From contig BCIG01000030.1 in assembly GCA_001599915.1 (NCBI GenBank), forward strand, positions 1 to 64,000: a DNA stretch of 64,000 nt, read 5' to 3'. Within the stretch, counting starts at the first letter, position 1. Each line of letters opens with the position of its first letter. A program made the position numbers and the translations under genes. A model generated the notes under the pieces. It saw nothing but the letters and a program-made list of their open reading frames with translations. It ran no database searches and had not been told where the DNA came from. Below are positions 21,830 through 32,880 of the stretch, piece after piece. Source of the stretch: Symbiotaphrina buchneri. Taxonomy: Eukaryota > Ascomycota > Symbiotaphrinales > Symbiotaphrinaceae.

Positions 21830-22638
21830 TGTAGCCCGATGATTGAGAGTGGCTAAGGGATGCTTGGAGGAAGTGAAGAGGGTCAGGGTAGGCGGTTGCT
21901 GCTGTTTTATAATCAAAGGGTGGGGATATGGGGAATGGGGAAGGTCCTTGTGCCGCATATGCTGTTAGTGGGACCGGTAAAAGCCCACTGGGTTGAAATG
22001 CCGGGGAACCTGGGGATCTGAGAGCATATGCCGAGGAGATACAGGATAAGGGCTGAGTATCTTCATGCTATTATTATTTGCCTGTAAGACTAGTGTGGTA
22101 TAAGGCATCACTTTCAAAAGATCACATGCCCAACAGTTATCGGCTTTCGTTTATCCAACTAATTGTAAGTCGCCCCAATACCAATATAGGCTCAATTGCC
22201 CTGCTCTGGTATGCTCCATCTCCCGGATCATAGACTTTCTTTGTTAATTTTCCATAATCACATCCTCGCCTTCTGGTTCAAGAGTACAATGTGCAGATGC
22301 CGTATAATCCAGGGTTATCGCCGCATCTGCTCCGCACAACTCCACAATAGTCTGCTATGTGCACTGCCATCTCACGTAGAATTAAGACACTTCTTTCCTT
22401 CATCGCCCAAGTTGGCCTTCCACCTCAGCAGTCTTTCCTATACCAGAGACATCAAGAAGTAAAGTGCCTGGTCAGATTCCTTGAACGATCGCTGGCTCCA
22501 GACTGGATCTGCAAGAAAGTGCTGTACAGGAATGAAGCATGTCGTGATATATATCAACAGTCAACAACAATCACTACAACCAAAGTCGGGCACTGAGTAC
22601 CACCGCCGAGAATGCCTTGCCACATCCTCAGCGACGTA
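21830..22638. other. Intergenic, about 810 bases
   Basis: P450 promoter on the left, 3' flank of the ankyrin gene on the right. ORFs at 22196-22596 show no conserved features. No gene recognised. Confidence 0.5.
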
Positions 22639-25092
22639 TCATTCAAGAGACGAGAGCAGCTCAAAAGCCTCGATGAACCCCTGCTCCTGCGCCAGCTGCG
22701 CGGCAGTTTTACCTTTGTCCGTCACGACTGAGCGGTCGGCTCCGTACTCCATCAGTACCTTGATGACACTGACGTTTCCCCGGGGACTTCGGCAAGGGCG
22801 GTACAACCCCAATTATTCCGTGAGTCGACGTCGGCACCGTGTTCCAGCAGCTGCCGCACGGCGGCATCTAGGCCGAGCATGGCCGCCCACAGCAAGGGGC
22901 TACAGCCGTCTTGATCTTTCTTGTTTGGGTCAGCGCCGAGCTCAAGCAGCGCCGTTATCGCCGCAACGTGGCAATTCCATACGGCTTCTACTAGAGGGGT
23001 ACTGCCATTCTCATTCTGTGCGTCGATATTGGCCCAATGATTGATCAAGCACCGAATGATATGTACGTGGTTGCCAATGGCTGCCCGGGGGGGCCATGAT
23101 GTCTTTTCTCTCGGTCAGACATCTCAGGGTCAGCACCGTACGTGAGCAGGGTCGACACGACGCCGGTGTGCCCACAGGAACTAGCTGTCTGTAATGCCGT
23201 TAAGCCTGAAAAAAGCGGTATGTCGACTATCAAGGCGTCCTTTTGCAACAACAATGTGACCACGGGCTCATATCCATGTTCTGCAGCGACGTAGAGAGGT
23301 GTCGCGCCAAAGCGGTCCCGCGGATCAAGCTTAGCCCCCCGCTCCACCAGTAGACGGACGGCGTCGAGGTATCCATATCGACATGCTTCTGTTAGGGCTG
23401 TCCAGCCTTCTATGTTAGAGGCGTTGATGTTGGCCCCATGGTCCAACAACAACTGGATCATATCCTCGTAGCCTCTCCACCCCGCAAGGTTAAGCGCCGT
23501 GTAATCGCGACCACCCACCTGCTGCGGTCCCAGATTGCCATCACATCTTAATTCCGTGTCTGCATTATGTTCCAGAAGTATCTGTACAATCTCCTTGTAA
23601 CGATAGACACAAGCCAGAGTCAAAGCAGTCCACCCTCCATCGTCTTGTGCATTGATGCTCGCACCAAGCCGGATGAGCTCTTGGACAGCGACAGTCTGTC
23701 CACACATGGCTGCGACAACTAGCGGAGTTTTGTTGCATACTTCACCTAATGCTATATCTGCACCTCTGCTGGCGAGTTCCTGAATGATTTCAATGTGGCC
23801 GTGAAAGGCAGCTTCATGAAGGGGGGCGAATAGAAAATGCCCCTTCGTGTTCACGTCCGCGCCGTTGTCCAGCAGATAACGGACTGCCTCTATCTCTCCG
23901 CCTCTAGCCATTTTGCTGAGAGCAGTGAAGCCCTCCTTGTCGCGTGCGTCCAGCTCATGCCCGTTCGTGAGGAACCACTCAATGAGTCCGTTACCCTCAG
24001 CGTACGCCAATGCTGTCTTGCCCTCGTCGTCTTTAACGTCCACGTTGGCTCCTTTTTTGAGAAGGAACTGGACCGATCTCATCGCATTCTGCTGAGTAGC
24101 GCAGATAAGTGGAGTACGACCGTTGCCATCCTCTGCGTTCAGTCTTGCGGTATAGTTGATGAGAGTTTTACATACAGCTACCTGATCGGCCATCGCAGCT
24201 ACATGCAGAAGGGTCAGACCCTCGTCGTCAACCTCGTAGACCCTGTCTGGATGTCGGTTCAAGGCTGCTCGGAGCCTCATGAGATCCCCAGTCTTGGCGA
24301 GCTCGTGCAGACTTACGGATGGACTCGGTGATCTAGAGGGAGCACACGGCATGTCCAGCGAAATACGCCTCGGCTGAAGGTATGCAGGAGTCTGGTCGTC
24401 GCTGGCCAGTTGCAGATCCGAGCGCAGTCTGTCTATCTGGGTGATGATGACCCGAGTCAAGTTTTCGCTTTGATTATCCATTGCGTCTCGTACAAGTGCC
24501 AGACTCTTGGAAATCGCACTGACGATGTTATCGTAGCCTTCTGTTTGTCGAGAACCATGCGTCTCCATGCTCTTTCTGTAGAGGATGGTCAGCCTTGCCT
24601 ATTATTCTAACAGTGGACGGGGCTGCATGTCACCTACCGTAGGCATAATAGAAGCCACAACTGTATCTGTTTTCGATAATCTTCCAACTTCTCAACCTCG
24701 GCAGCAAGCTTTTTCTTATCCCAGGAGAGCCGAATAACTTGCAAGACCGTCGCTTGTACCCGATGCCTGCTATTTGTGTCCACCCGATATGAATCAAGGC
24801 GCTCGATCAAGCCTTCTGAGAGCTTGAGGCATTCGGCAGATAGCCTCCTCAACTGCTGATCCTCTTCATCACTGCCCGTGTCGCCGGTGATTTGCTTTTG
24901 CTGAAGCGATATTGCAATGCGGTTATTCACTCTCCGCAGCTCGTCGGCGTTGTCACTAGCATCCTGGTTCTCTGGTAGAGCCCCTGTGGCACTGTCGTAA
25001 AGTTGCCAGCATTTATGGAGTAAATTTGCCGAGAATTCTACAGCCTGTAGCACGTTACACGCAAGGGAGAGACCAGTGATAGGGTCTAGCAT
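22639..25092 (-). CDS. Ankyrin-repeat protein with fungal STAND-type N-terminus
   Basis: Starts at 25092 with LDPITGLSLACNVLQAVEF, the helical N-terminal domain that precedes the NACHT/NB-ARC module in many fungal NLR-like proteins, then a coiled-coil-rich stretch. An intron (about 24645-24586) joins it to a linker and a long ankyrin array. I count about 14 repeats with TALxxA, LLLxxGAN and GADVN patterns. No P-loop is visible, so the receptor NTPase is absent. Two one-base slips interrupt the array: in a C run near 23090 and in a CCCCGGGG run near 22780. With these corrected, the ankyrin pattern is continuous to a stop at 22639 (AFELLSSLE). Likely a binding scaffold; partner unknown. Same strand and adjacent to a caspase-like relic. 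Confidence 0.78.
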
Positions 25093-25462
25093 GGTTGAGG
25101 AGGCCGCGATAGATGATGCTGGGATGAAACAGGTGGAAGGGCATTGAATGTCGGAAGCCTCCGAAGTTCAAAACAAAGGAGGCTCAGCAGCTGAATCGCA
25201 GCCTCATACGTCACATTTTTAGAAAATGAGGCTGCAAGGATCAGGGCAAGTATCCCTGTACGACACTTCTATTGGTGGATGCCCTCACTTGGCATATCAC
25301 ATCTCATTTTAGAGAGCGGGTCTCCACCCCAATCAAGAGTCATGATCAGTGTTGTCAAGTCCCTTGAGCCGTACGTCAAGGCAAGTATCGACACAGATAC
25401 GTTTGAGATATCTGAGGAGGAAGGAGGAGAATCATCCGACTGAGAATGCTTGTCATGGAATA
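25093..25462. other. Intergenic, about 370 bases
   Basis: Upstream region of the ankyrin gene; no clear box. It adjoins the 3' end of the caspase-like relic. Confidence 0.4.
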
Positions 25463-27637
25463 AGGGCGTGGAGGCATCTTAGGGAGGAGTTACTAGCAGC
25501 CAAAGCAGTCTTCGAAACGAATCAAGGTAATCACTACATATGGATAGAAGGACGGTGCTAGAAGACTGGATTTCCTCCGGGAAGGAGTTAGCGATGGTAC
25601 TCTCAAAGACTTTATTCCATCCCAATTGCTGATGCAACTCCAATTCATAACGTAACACATCTTTTACTCTATGCGGCCCCTTGACCTCCACCTCGCGGCC
25701 CTCTCCTCTCGGACTGCTGCAGATTCACTATCGGCAGGGAAGATCTCAGCAAACCCCCGCTGTATCTCTATCATATCCAGTCTTTTGTCTGCAAACGCCG
25801 CTGCCAGATACTGTAACGGCTTGATAAAAGTCCGCATACTATGATTCGGAGGCTCAGGAAGGAGTGAGCGCCATTCCGTAAACTCCGTGAATACATCGGC
25901 AAAGAGTTCCCTTCGGTGCTGGCTTTCTTGTGTACCAGCTCTCCATTCTTGTAGGTCGTACATCGAGAACTCTCGAAACGGGCGGAGTCCCAACTCCTCT
26001 AGCCAATGCTCGGCCAAGAATGCACATTTGAAGCGGTACCGAATGCTCAAGTATACTAATAATGTCCGATCCTCGAAGGACAACTTAGATGCTTAGCTAA
26101 TATTCTTCTTAGAGAGAACCAAGTTTACTTTGGCGTACAGGTAGTTGTTGGAGGCCACGTTGTCCGGGCCAGGCCGAAGGAGATGCAGATACGCATAACA
26201 CCCCCTTCGGAGATTTTCCAACGATTGGTCTCCGCTGTGGATCATGCCGTAACTATCAGACAGCATTATCATACAGATGCTACTGTCCTTGGAGGGCTCT
26301 CGCGTTTCGCACTTCTCGCAGCCCCGTAAACCATCATTGCGGAACTTTATCCGCCCCGGTTTCTTCTCCCTCAGCGCGACGTACGCGCACCAAACGAAAT
26401 CCTCCCCATCGATATCCCTTCCTGCCGCTTTCTCCCGCCATCTTTTATCTATATGATCAAACTTATTGACCAAACCCACTGCCTCCAGTCTGCCGGTCCG
26501 AGTGTCCAAGATCAGGATCGGGGCCCTCCACGAGGAACGCCTCAAGCCTCTCCCGGTAATAAGAACGTGGTAATCCTGTAACACGCTCGAAGTACTCCTC
26601 CCAGCTGTCCAGTCCTGGCTTGAAGGATGGTAATTTCACCAAGGAGAACAGCTGGACCATCCAGGCCTCGATCCCTTCGGTGAACTGTCTGTATGAAAAT
26701 GGCTGCCCTTCTGTTGGTATCTCCATCACTGTGAACGCCAAAGGATTCGCGAAGTATCCACCTCTATATCCATTGGATGCCGATCGACAATGGCTATCCA
26801 ACTCTGATCCAGCGGCGGCTGCGGCCAATATGGCGGTCTCCTAGTCAATCTTTGTAATTCCTCCTTCAGAAAAACTAGAGTTTATCACGAACCAAAAGTT
26901 CAGCGAGGGCCGGACCGAAACGACCTGCTCTACTGCTGCCTTGATCGACTTAGCCGACATTTTCCTGCCTTCACCTTCTCCCAAAAAGATGCCTAATAGG
27001 TTCTTGGAGCCATGTCCGAATATTAGGATCAGGATGTGATCATGTCATCTGCCCTTCTGGCAGTGTCGATGATATCCTCGTCGCCCATCTCGAGCTTCTT
27101 CTGATGGCGTTTGGTGGCATTATGCCGTATAAGGGAAACATTACCAGGGCAGGCGACACCACCGGCTTTTCAGTGATACTGCTTATTGACCACTGCGTCC
27201 CTCCGCCGTACCTTGGTGCCAGCCTTCTGCTTCTCATTATTGATCTTCTGGCGGGCCCGGTATTCCGGCATTGGTTTGGCAGCTGGGGGGTTTTGATATT
27301 CTCTCTGGTATGCGAGGTCTTGCTCTCTTGCCGTGGCCGCCATGGTCTCTAGCTGTTGGGGGTGAAATCCGTGTCCCAGAAATTGTCGATGAAAGATCTC
27401 CGATATCGGCCACGTTGTATTCTGCAATTGGCTACTGTCTTCCAACACCGCGTGTCGTGCTTCAAAGGGGTACCCATACAAGACAGGGCCATAAATGTCC
27501 AAAGTCGCTTGGATGTTTTGTACGGTAAGCCATACTTCTGATTTGCATGTGTCCCTCAATAGCCTCTTGAGGAGACAGAAATCCCCAAGAAACCATCCTT
27601 CTCCGTGCGGAGAGCATGTTGTTGGTGAAATGTCCAA
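25463..27637 (-). pseudogene. Caspase-like (clan CD peptidase-fold) fungal protein, broken
   Basis: Pieces on the minus strand, in order, match a fungal family of uncharacterised caspase-like proteins. First comes an N-terminal segment with TLDIYGPVLYGYPFEARHAVLE and RQFLGHGFHPQQLE. Then a central ILILIFGHG strand with the His-Gly expected of the caspase fold, a second strand FVINSSFSEGG, and LAAAAAGSE. Long C-terminal parts follow (FERVTGLPRSYYRERLEAF; ILILDTRTGRLEAV; LLVYLSIRYRFKCAFLAEHW). The gene looks broken, with a handful of breaks, so I treat it as a relic rather than model a protein. It lies beside the STAND-type ankyrin gene, and its 5' end lies in a segment also found at the aminotransferase promoter. 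The family assignment rests on remembered patterns and is moderate. Confidence 0.45.
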
Positions 27638-27830
27638 TGGTCGGGCAGTCTATGGACAGCTTGAAGGGGAAAAAAAGGAAAGAAAAAAGGGGCGGCTGTT
27701 CTTTATAAGGACAGTTTTACGCTCTTCAAGCGGGGTCCGACCAGTGACGACGATGAGTCATGGACATGGGAGTGAATTCGAGCGGGGTTTGTTTGCCTAG
27801 TGGCTGTGTTCCGAGCCTTCATAGGTTTTG
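27604..27830. repeat. Diverged copy of the aminotransferase 5' segment
   Basis: It shares CGTGCGGAGAGCATGTTGTT, TTGGTGAAATGT, AAGGACAGTTTTA, CCAGTGAC, GAGTGAATT-GAGCGG and TTGCCTAGT, in the same order and orientation, with 29735-29907. A purine-rich insert of about 50 bases (27660-27708) is present only here. Confidence 0.75.
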
Positions 27831-28112
27831 AATCCACATCAACTGCCGCGGGTTTTAGGACCATTTTTCAGGTTTCTTGGCAGCTTTCGGGAGAGAAAAG
27901 GAGAGTCTTCGTTCGGCCCTTCGGTTTGATAGTCAATCAATCACCTGCTTTCGTTACTGTACCTTTCTGCCATGAGCACTTCCCCCCGAGATTCCACCTA
28001 GCTGGAGCGCCGTTGCGATGCGTTTCCGAGACATGGATTTCCATCTATCCAACTCCTCCGTTGTAGCTCTTATGCGCAGGGGAATCTACTGTACTCCAGC
28101 CCTTCCACACTA
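27638..28112. other. Intergenic, about 475 bases
   Basis: Upstream of the caspase-like relic and 3' of the aminotransferase; its left half is the duplicated segment. No gene recognised. Confidence 0.45.
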
Positions 28113-29748
28113 CTACCAGCCCTGTTCAATCATATCCAACGTCCGCACCAACCTGTCCAACCCCACGTCCAAAACTTCCCTCTCCACCGACGCATAACAG
28201 ACGCGAAACCACCCCAGCAGCTGACTATGTTCCTCGCCCGGATGCAGAAACACGCCAGCACTTAGCAACCTCTCCCCCAACGCCCGCTCTCTCGCCCCGC
28301 CATCCAGCCCTTGGCCCAGGGGCCGCAAATAGCGGGATAAATCCACGTACACGAACGCACCTGCGTTGACGCCCCGGCGGTATGGGATGCGCGCCGCGTC
28401 TAGGCGCTGCGTCGTGAAGTGGAAGGCGGCGCCGAGCGTGGCGCGGCTTTGCGCGAGGAATGTCGACAGGAAGGCGCCGGAGGAAAGCAGCGCGGTGCCG
28501 ATTGCGATGGAGGGTCCGGATGGGTTGTGGAAGCGCCTGGTTTAGGACGGGGAAAATGTTAGTTGAGATGTGGACTGGGGGGATACGGGGTGGGATGCTG
28601 AACGGGCGGAAGGGGGAAGTACCCGATGGATTGCGCGGCGCGGAGGAGAGCATTGTTGCGCGTGATGAGGCAGCCTAGACGTAGGCCTGCGGCGCCGAAG
28701 TCCTATCCGGTGTGTGCTGTCAGTGGTTCTTCTCAAGTTAGATGTGGAGGGTACTGTCCAGGGAGTATACCTTGCTCAGGCCGTACGTGACATGCAGGAG
28801 CTCCTCGTCGATTAGGCCGGCGGTGTCGATGGATAGAACAGAGGTGAAAGGCACGGCGGCGGGGTCATCTGTTTCAAAGACCGACAGCGCATAAATCTCG
28901 TCGTCGATCAAATGCAGCCGATGCCTTTGACAGAACGCCAGCAGCGACTTTAACGTGTCCACTGGGTAGCACTGCCCTGTTGCCTCTGTCAATCCGGCAT
29001 TATTTCTTCGGGGAACGGTGCGAACACACCTAACGGATTATTCGGATTCGCAATCAACCCGGCCCGCACTCTCACGCCGTCACGCTCAGCCCTCTGCAGG
29101 GCCTCCTTCAACCGCTCAACGATCTTTCCCTCGAACACATCCGCGCCGTCCATGTCCGCATAGACCACTTTTACACGGGCCTCCATGCCGAAATCCAGCT
29201 CGAAGCGGCCATAGGTAGGCGGCGCAACGAGCACCGCGTCCCCGGCATCGAAGAGGCTGAAGGCGAGGATGTTGTTGATGGCCGTGACGCCGCCTGCGAC
29301 GAAGAGGTTGTCGGCGGCGAGGGGAGTGTGTGGGTGGAAATGCATGTTGAGGAAGGATGCTAGTAGTGACGGGAAGGTGTCGCCGCCGCTGGTGCTGTAG
29401 CTGTACGAAAACGCTCGTGCGGGAATGGAGACCTTGTTGTGGGTTAGTACATGAGGTCACTGGGAGAAGAAGGCAAAGAGAGCGAGACGGAGAGGGAGAC
29501 GGAAGACAGACGTGATTCTTAACAAATTCTTCGAGCAGAGGATGAACCAGCACCTGTCAGCGCAGCATCGCATTAGCGTCTTTCTGGTATCACCCGCGCG
29601 GGAATACGTCTTGTACATTTCCGGCGGTAGCTAAGGAGACGATGCCGGCGGGGTTGCGGTCTCTATCATAGGCGTTGGCGCTGCCGGGCGCGAAGCGCCA
29701 GGGGATCGATAGGGTGGCTTCGTTTTGGGCGCCGCGTGCGGAGAGCAT
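28113..29748 (-). CDS. ACC-synthase-like class I/II aminotransferase
   Basis: PLP enzyme built from about six or seven exons, the first three being 29748-29617, 29553-29512 and 29432-29030. Features in order: SIPWRFAPGSANAYDRDRNPAGIVSLATA, ARAFSYSYSTSGGD, VAGGVTAINNIL, VAPPTYGRF, IANPNNPL, LIDDEIYALSVF and YGLSK-DFGAAGLRLG, with the catalytic Lys split by an intron (28771-28703). The C-terminus has a GAFVYVDLSRYL strand and GWFRVCYA, with the phosphate-binding Arg. The fungal ACC-synthase-like group includes true 1-aminocyclopropane-1-carboxylate synthases and aminotransferases in secondary-metabolite clusters; I cannot separate them. Divergent from a 2OG-Fe(II) oxygenase. Confidence 0.85.
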
Positions 29749-29907
29749 GTTGTTGGTGAAATGTACAACGGTCTAGAGCGGGTTTGTCTTAAGGACAGTT
29801 TTAGACACGGTGAAACCAGTGACCATGATAAGTCACGGACGAGGAGTGAATTTGAGCGGCGTACATTGCCTAGTTGGGTGTCTTCCAAGCCTGATATTTT
29901 TTGAATT
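29735..29907. repeat. Aminotransferase 5' segment, duplicated at 27604-27830
   Basis: Covers the first codons (ATG at 29748) and about 160 upstream bases; see the copy at 27604-27830. By eye the aligned parts agree at roughly three quarters of positions. Confidence 0.75.
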
Positions 29908-30231
29908 TGCGGACACATGCCATCATCCCGGTTTCCGCTGTTCCGGCCCGTGTCTGACGATGCCCCTAAAAATGCCGTAGGCAAGACCGCCCCACACCTT
30001 TTTGCTTGTCTTGGGGGTTGGAACCCGGGTGGAATGGGGTTTAAGGCGACCAGTAAGTTGGCCTGCGTGGGCTGTCAACGTTCATTGGCTGGATCGTGAC
30101 ATCTCTTATCAGCAGCTTCGGCAAATGAACCGACAGGCTCTCACCCCACTGCTGTATTATACCATTCGATAGAACGCCATTGGTGATCCTTCTGTCAATT
30201 ACAACCAGGACCCCGGGAAATAACAGTCAAC
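29749..30231. promoter_or_regulatory. Divergent promoter, aminotransferase / 2OG oxygenase
   Basis: About 480 bases between divergent starts; the left third is the duplicated segment. No clear TATA box. Coregulation of the pair is an inference. Confidence 0.45.
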
Positions 30232-31275
30232 ATGGTCATCATCGACCCCTCTCAGATCCCCATCATCGACTTCGCGCGGCTAACGACCGACTTCGACGGC
30301 GTCGCCGCCGACATCAAACAAACCGCGGCCACATGGGGATTCCTCTACATCAAGAACCACGCCGTGCCACAAGCACAAATCGACCGAATGCGGGACATCG
30401 CCGACCAATTCTTCAACCACACCGACGCGGGCGAGAAGTGGCTGTACCCATGGGACAGCATCCAGAACGCCGGCTACGACAACAAGACCGGCGCCGAGAC
30501 GTACTTCACCGAGCACGGCGCGCACGACAAAGTCAAAGCCGGCGATCCCAAGGAGGGCTTCGTGTTCCGCAAAGCCAATTCGTATGCGCAGCCGCTGCCG
30601 CCGACGCTGCAGAAGGTCGACGGCGAGATCCAGGGCTTCATGCGCCTCGCCCACGAAAAGATCGCGCTGCAGGTGCTGGCATGCCTGTCTGTCGCGCTGG
30701 GCCTGCCGCGAGAATACCTCCCGGGGCTGCACGATTTCGACAGCCCGTCCTTCTCGTCGCTGCGGCTACTGCACTACCCCGGGCTGGCGGGCGTGGACGC
30801 CGAGACCCCCGTGCGCCTGGCCGCGCACACGGACCACACGGTGATCACGATGCTGTTCCAGCACGACCTGCCAGGGCTGCAGATCCGGCCGCCAAACTTG
30901 AGTGGACCGGTGACGCCGGCAGAGAAGTGGCTGGACGCGCCTGTGGTGCCGGGCGCGGTGCTGGTTAATATCGGCGAGACCATGACGTTCCTCTCGGGCG
31001 GCTTGCTAAAGAGCACGCTCCACCGTGTGGCGAAGAGCCCGCGGCCGGAGGATCGGGGGAAGAGTAGATTTTCGACGGTGTACTTTTGTCATGCGAATGA
31101 GGATACGAAGTTGGAGATGCTGCCCGGTGTGGGCGGCGTTAGGAGGGAGCCTCCTGTTAGCTGTGTTACGGGCGAGAAGGTCAGGACGGTTAAGGAGTGG
31201 ATCCAGCATCGCCATTCGAGGGGAAGGTTGTTGCCGGGACAGGACAAGTTTGCGGAGATGCAGAAGGCGTATTGA
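30232..31275 (+). CDS. 2-oxoglutarate-Fe(II) oxygenase (isopenicillin-N-synthase-like)
   Basis: Intronless, 347 residues, start at 30232. The N-terminal DIOX_N block is IPIIDFARLTTDF and TWGFLYIKNH. Iron ligands are HTD in LAAHTDHTVITMLFQ and the distal His in STLHRVAKSP; the 2-oxoglutarate-binding R-x-S is in SRFSTVYF. The family also contains ACC oxidase and isopenicillin N synthase, so the cosubstrate is probably, but not certainly, 2-oxoglutarate. It is paired head-to-head with the ACC-synthase-like aminotransferase and tail-to-tail with an alcohol dehydrogenase 88 bases away. Confidence 0.92.
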   Translation: MVIIDPSQIPIIDFARLTTDFDGVAADIKQTAATWGFLYIKNHAVPQAQIDRMRDIADQFFNHTDAGEKWLYPWDSIQNAGYDNKTGAETYFTEHGAHDKVKAGDPKEGFVFRKANSYAQPLPPTLQKVDGEIQGFMRLAHEKIALQVLACLSVALGLPREYLPGLHDFDSPSFSSLRLLHYPGLAGVDAETPVRLAAHTDHTVITMLFQHDLPGLQIRPPNLSGPVTPAEKWLDAPVVPGAVLVNIGETMTFLSGGLLKSTLHRVAKSPRPEDRGKSRFSTVYFCHANEDTKLEMLPGVGGVRREPPVSCVTGEKVRTVKEWIQHRHSRGRLLPGQDKFAEMQKAY

Positions 31276-31363
31276 TTGAGCTCTGGGGTTTAAGGCCAAT
31301 GGACGTGTTACAATATCTTTTGTAGAGGCACGATAGTCCTATCTTCTCCCTATAACCTACAGC

Positions 31364-32548
31364 TTAGTCCTCCCACACCAGCACCGGCTTAATACACCTC
31401 CCCTCATGCATATCCCTCTTCGCCCTCTCAATCTCATCATACCTATACTCCGTAACCAGCCTCTCAACCGGAAACTTCCCCGCACGCCAGAACTCCACCA
31501 ACGCCGGGATAAACACCGCCGGATTCGAGCTACCCTGACATCCCCCCACATAACTCACGCCACGCTGCAACCACGTCGCCGGCTCAATCTTCACCACTTC
31601 TCCCTTCGCCGGCCCACCCACACTCGCGACGACCGCACAATTCGCCGCCGCATCCAACATCGCCTGGACAACCTCCACCCTACCCGTCGCATCAAACGCA
31701 AAATCCGCGCCCTCTCCACCCGTCAGTTCCCTAATCTCCTTCACCAAATCCTTGCCGCGCGAATTAAGCGTATGCGTCGCGCCCAGCTCGCGGGCGAGGT
31801 CCAGCTTCGAGTCGACGATGTCGACGGCGACGATCTGCGCGGCCGGGGTGAGTTTGGCTGTGGCCATGATCCCCGCTAGCCCGACGCAGCCGGCGCCGTA
31901 CACGACGACGCGTGACCCCGGAGTGGGACGCAGGATGTGCAGTACCGTTCCGGCGCCCGTCTGCATCCCGCACCCCAGCGGCGCGAGTGTGCGCAGTGGG
32001 AGGGAGGGGGAGATTTTGATGGCGCTGCTGGCGCGCACGATGGCCCGGCTGGCGAAGGAGGATTGCCCGAAATAGCCGCTGCGGATCTCCTTGTTCGCCT
32101 TTCTCCCCTCGCCAATGCCGGCCTTATTTGCGTCTGCTGGATCCGCAAAAGCGAACGTGACCGAGCCATCCAGCCTGGACCCACCAAACGACAGGTGGCC
32201 ATTATTTACACAATACGGCAACTTGCCCGCCTTACAGAACCGACACTCCCCACAGTGCGGGAACGTCAGCAGCACGTGGTCTCCCTGCGCGAGGTGCGTG
32301 ACGCCCGCGCCGACGGCCTCGACGATGCCGGCGCCCTCGTGGCCCAGCACGATTGGGAAGGGAACGGGGATGGTCCCGTCCGCGCAGGCGAAGTCCGTGT
32401 GGCAGACTCCGGTGGCGATCATGCGCACGATGACTTCGTCGGCGCGTAGGTCGGTAAGTGTGACGCGCGTGGGCTGGAAGGGGGCGTTGAGGGAGGGGAC
32501 GAGCAGGGCGGTGGCGGTGCCGTTGGTGGAGGAGGTGGGAGAGGACAT
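31364..32548 (-). CDS. Zinc alcohol dehydrogenase (aryl-alcohol type)
   Basis: Intronless, 394 residues from the ATG at 32548 (MSSPTSST); the frame is open further upstream but low-complexity. Catalytic zinc ligands: GVCHTDFA and GHEGAG. Structural zinc: CGECRFCKAGKLPYC with the canonical spacing. NAD fold: VYGAGCVGLAG, then VAVDIVDSKL. The pattern is that of bacterial and fungal aryl/benzyl-alcohol dehydrogenases that interconvert alcohols and aldehydes with NAD+. Position suggests a shared pathway with the oxygenase and the hydroxyacid oxidase, by inference only. Confidence 0.92.
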   Translation of the reverse strand: MSSPTSSTNGTATALLVPSLNAPFQPTRVTLTDLRADEVIVRMIATGVCHTDFACADGTIPVPFPIVLGHEGAGIVEAVGAGVTHLAQGDHVLLTFPHCGECRFCKAGKLPYCVNNGHLSFGGSRLDGSVTFAFADPADANKAGIGEGRKANKEIRSGYFGQSSFASRAIVRASSAIKISPSLPLRTLAPLGCGMQTGAGTVLHILRPTPGSRVVVYGAGCVGLAGIMATAKLTPAAQIVAVDIVDSKLDLARELGATHTLNSRGKDLVKEIRELTGGEGADFAFDATGRVEVVQAMLDAAANCAVVASVGGPAKGEVVKIEPATWLQRGVSYVGGCQGSSNPAVFIPALVEFWRAGKFPVERLVTEYRYDEIERAKRDMHEGRCIKPVLVWED

Positions 32549-32880
32549 GTTGGTGGTGGAGTGTGGCAAGTGGCGAAGAGAGATGGAGAGGGAGAGAGGA
32601 AAATTGGGACGAGGCTGAGGTCGGTGGTTGAGCAAGGGACGGAGTGGATGTTGAGTGCGTTGAGGTGAGTGCGGGGCAGCCGAGGCATCAAAGTGGGGAT
32701 TCCCCGCGACGATCTAGAATCTAGCGCCTTTGATGAGTATCCAGAACAACAACACTAAATCAAAGCACCCGAGCGAGAGGATGCTCAAATTCAATGTCTA
32801 GTCTAGTCTAACTATCTCATCCAGCTGCAGACCTTGTCCTTCCTAGACGTCCCTCTCCTCCGAGCATAATCCTTCCCCAT
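32549..32880. other. Intergenic, about 330 bases
   Basis: Alcohol dehydrogenase leader (CT/GA-rich) and 3' flank of the hydroxyacid oxidase. No gene. Confidence 0.45.

Noticed and set aside
30180-30968. 262-residue plus-strand ORF over the first 2OG oxygenase
   Set aside because: Arg-rich out-of-frame shadow; the oxygenase frame has the iron and cosubstrate motifs.
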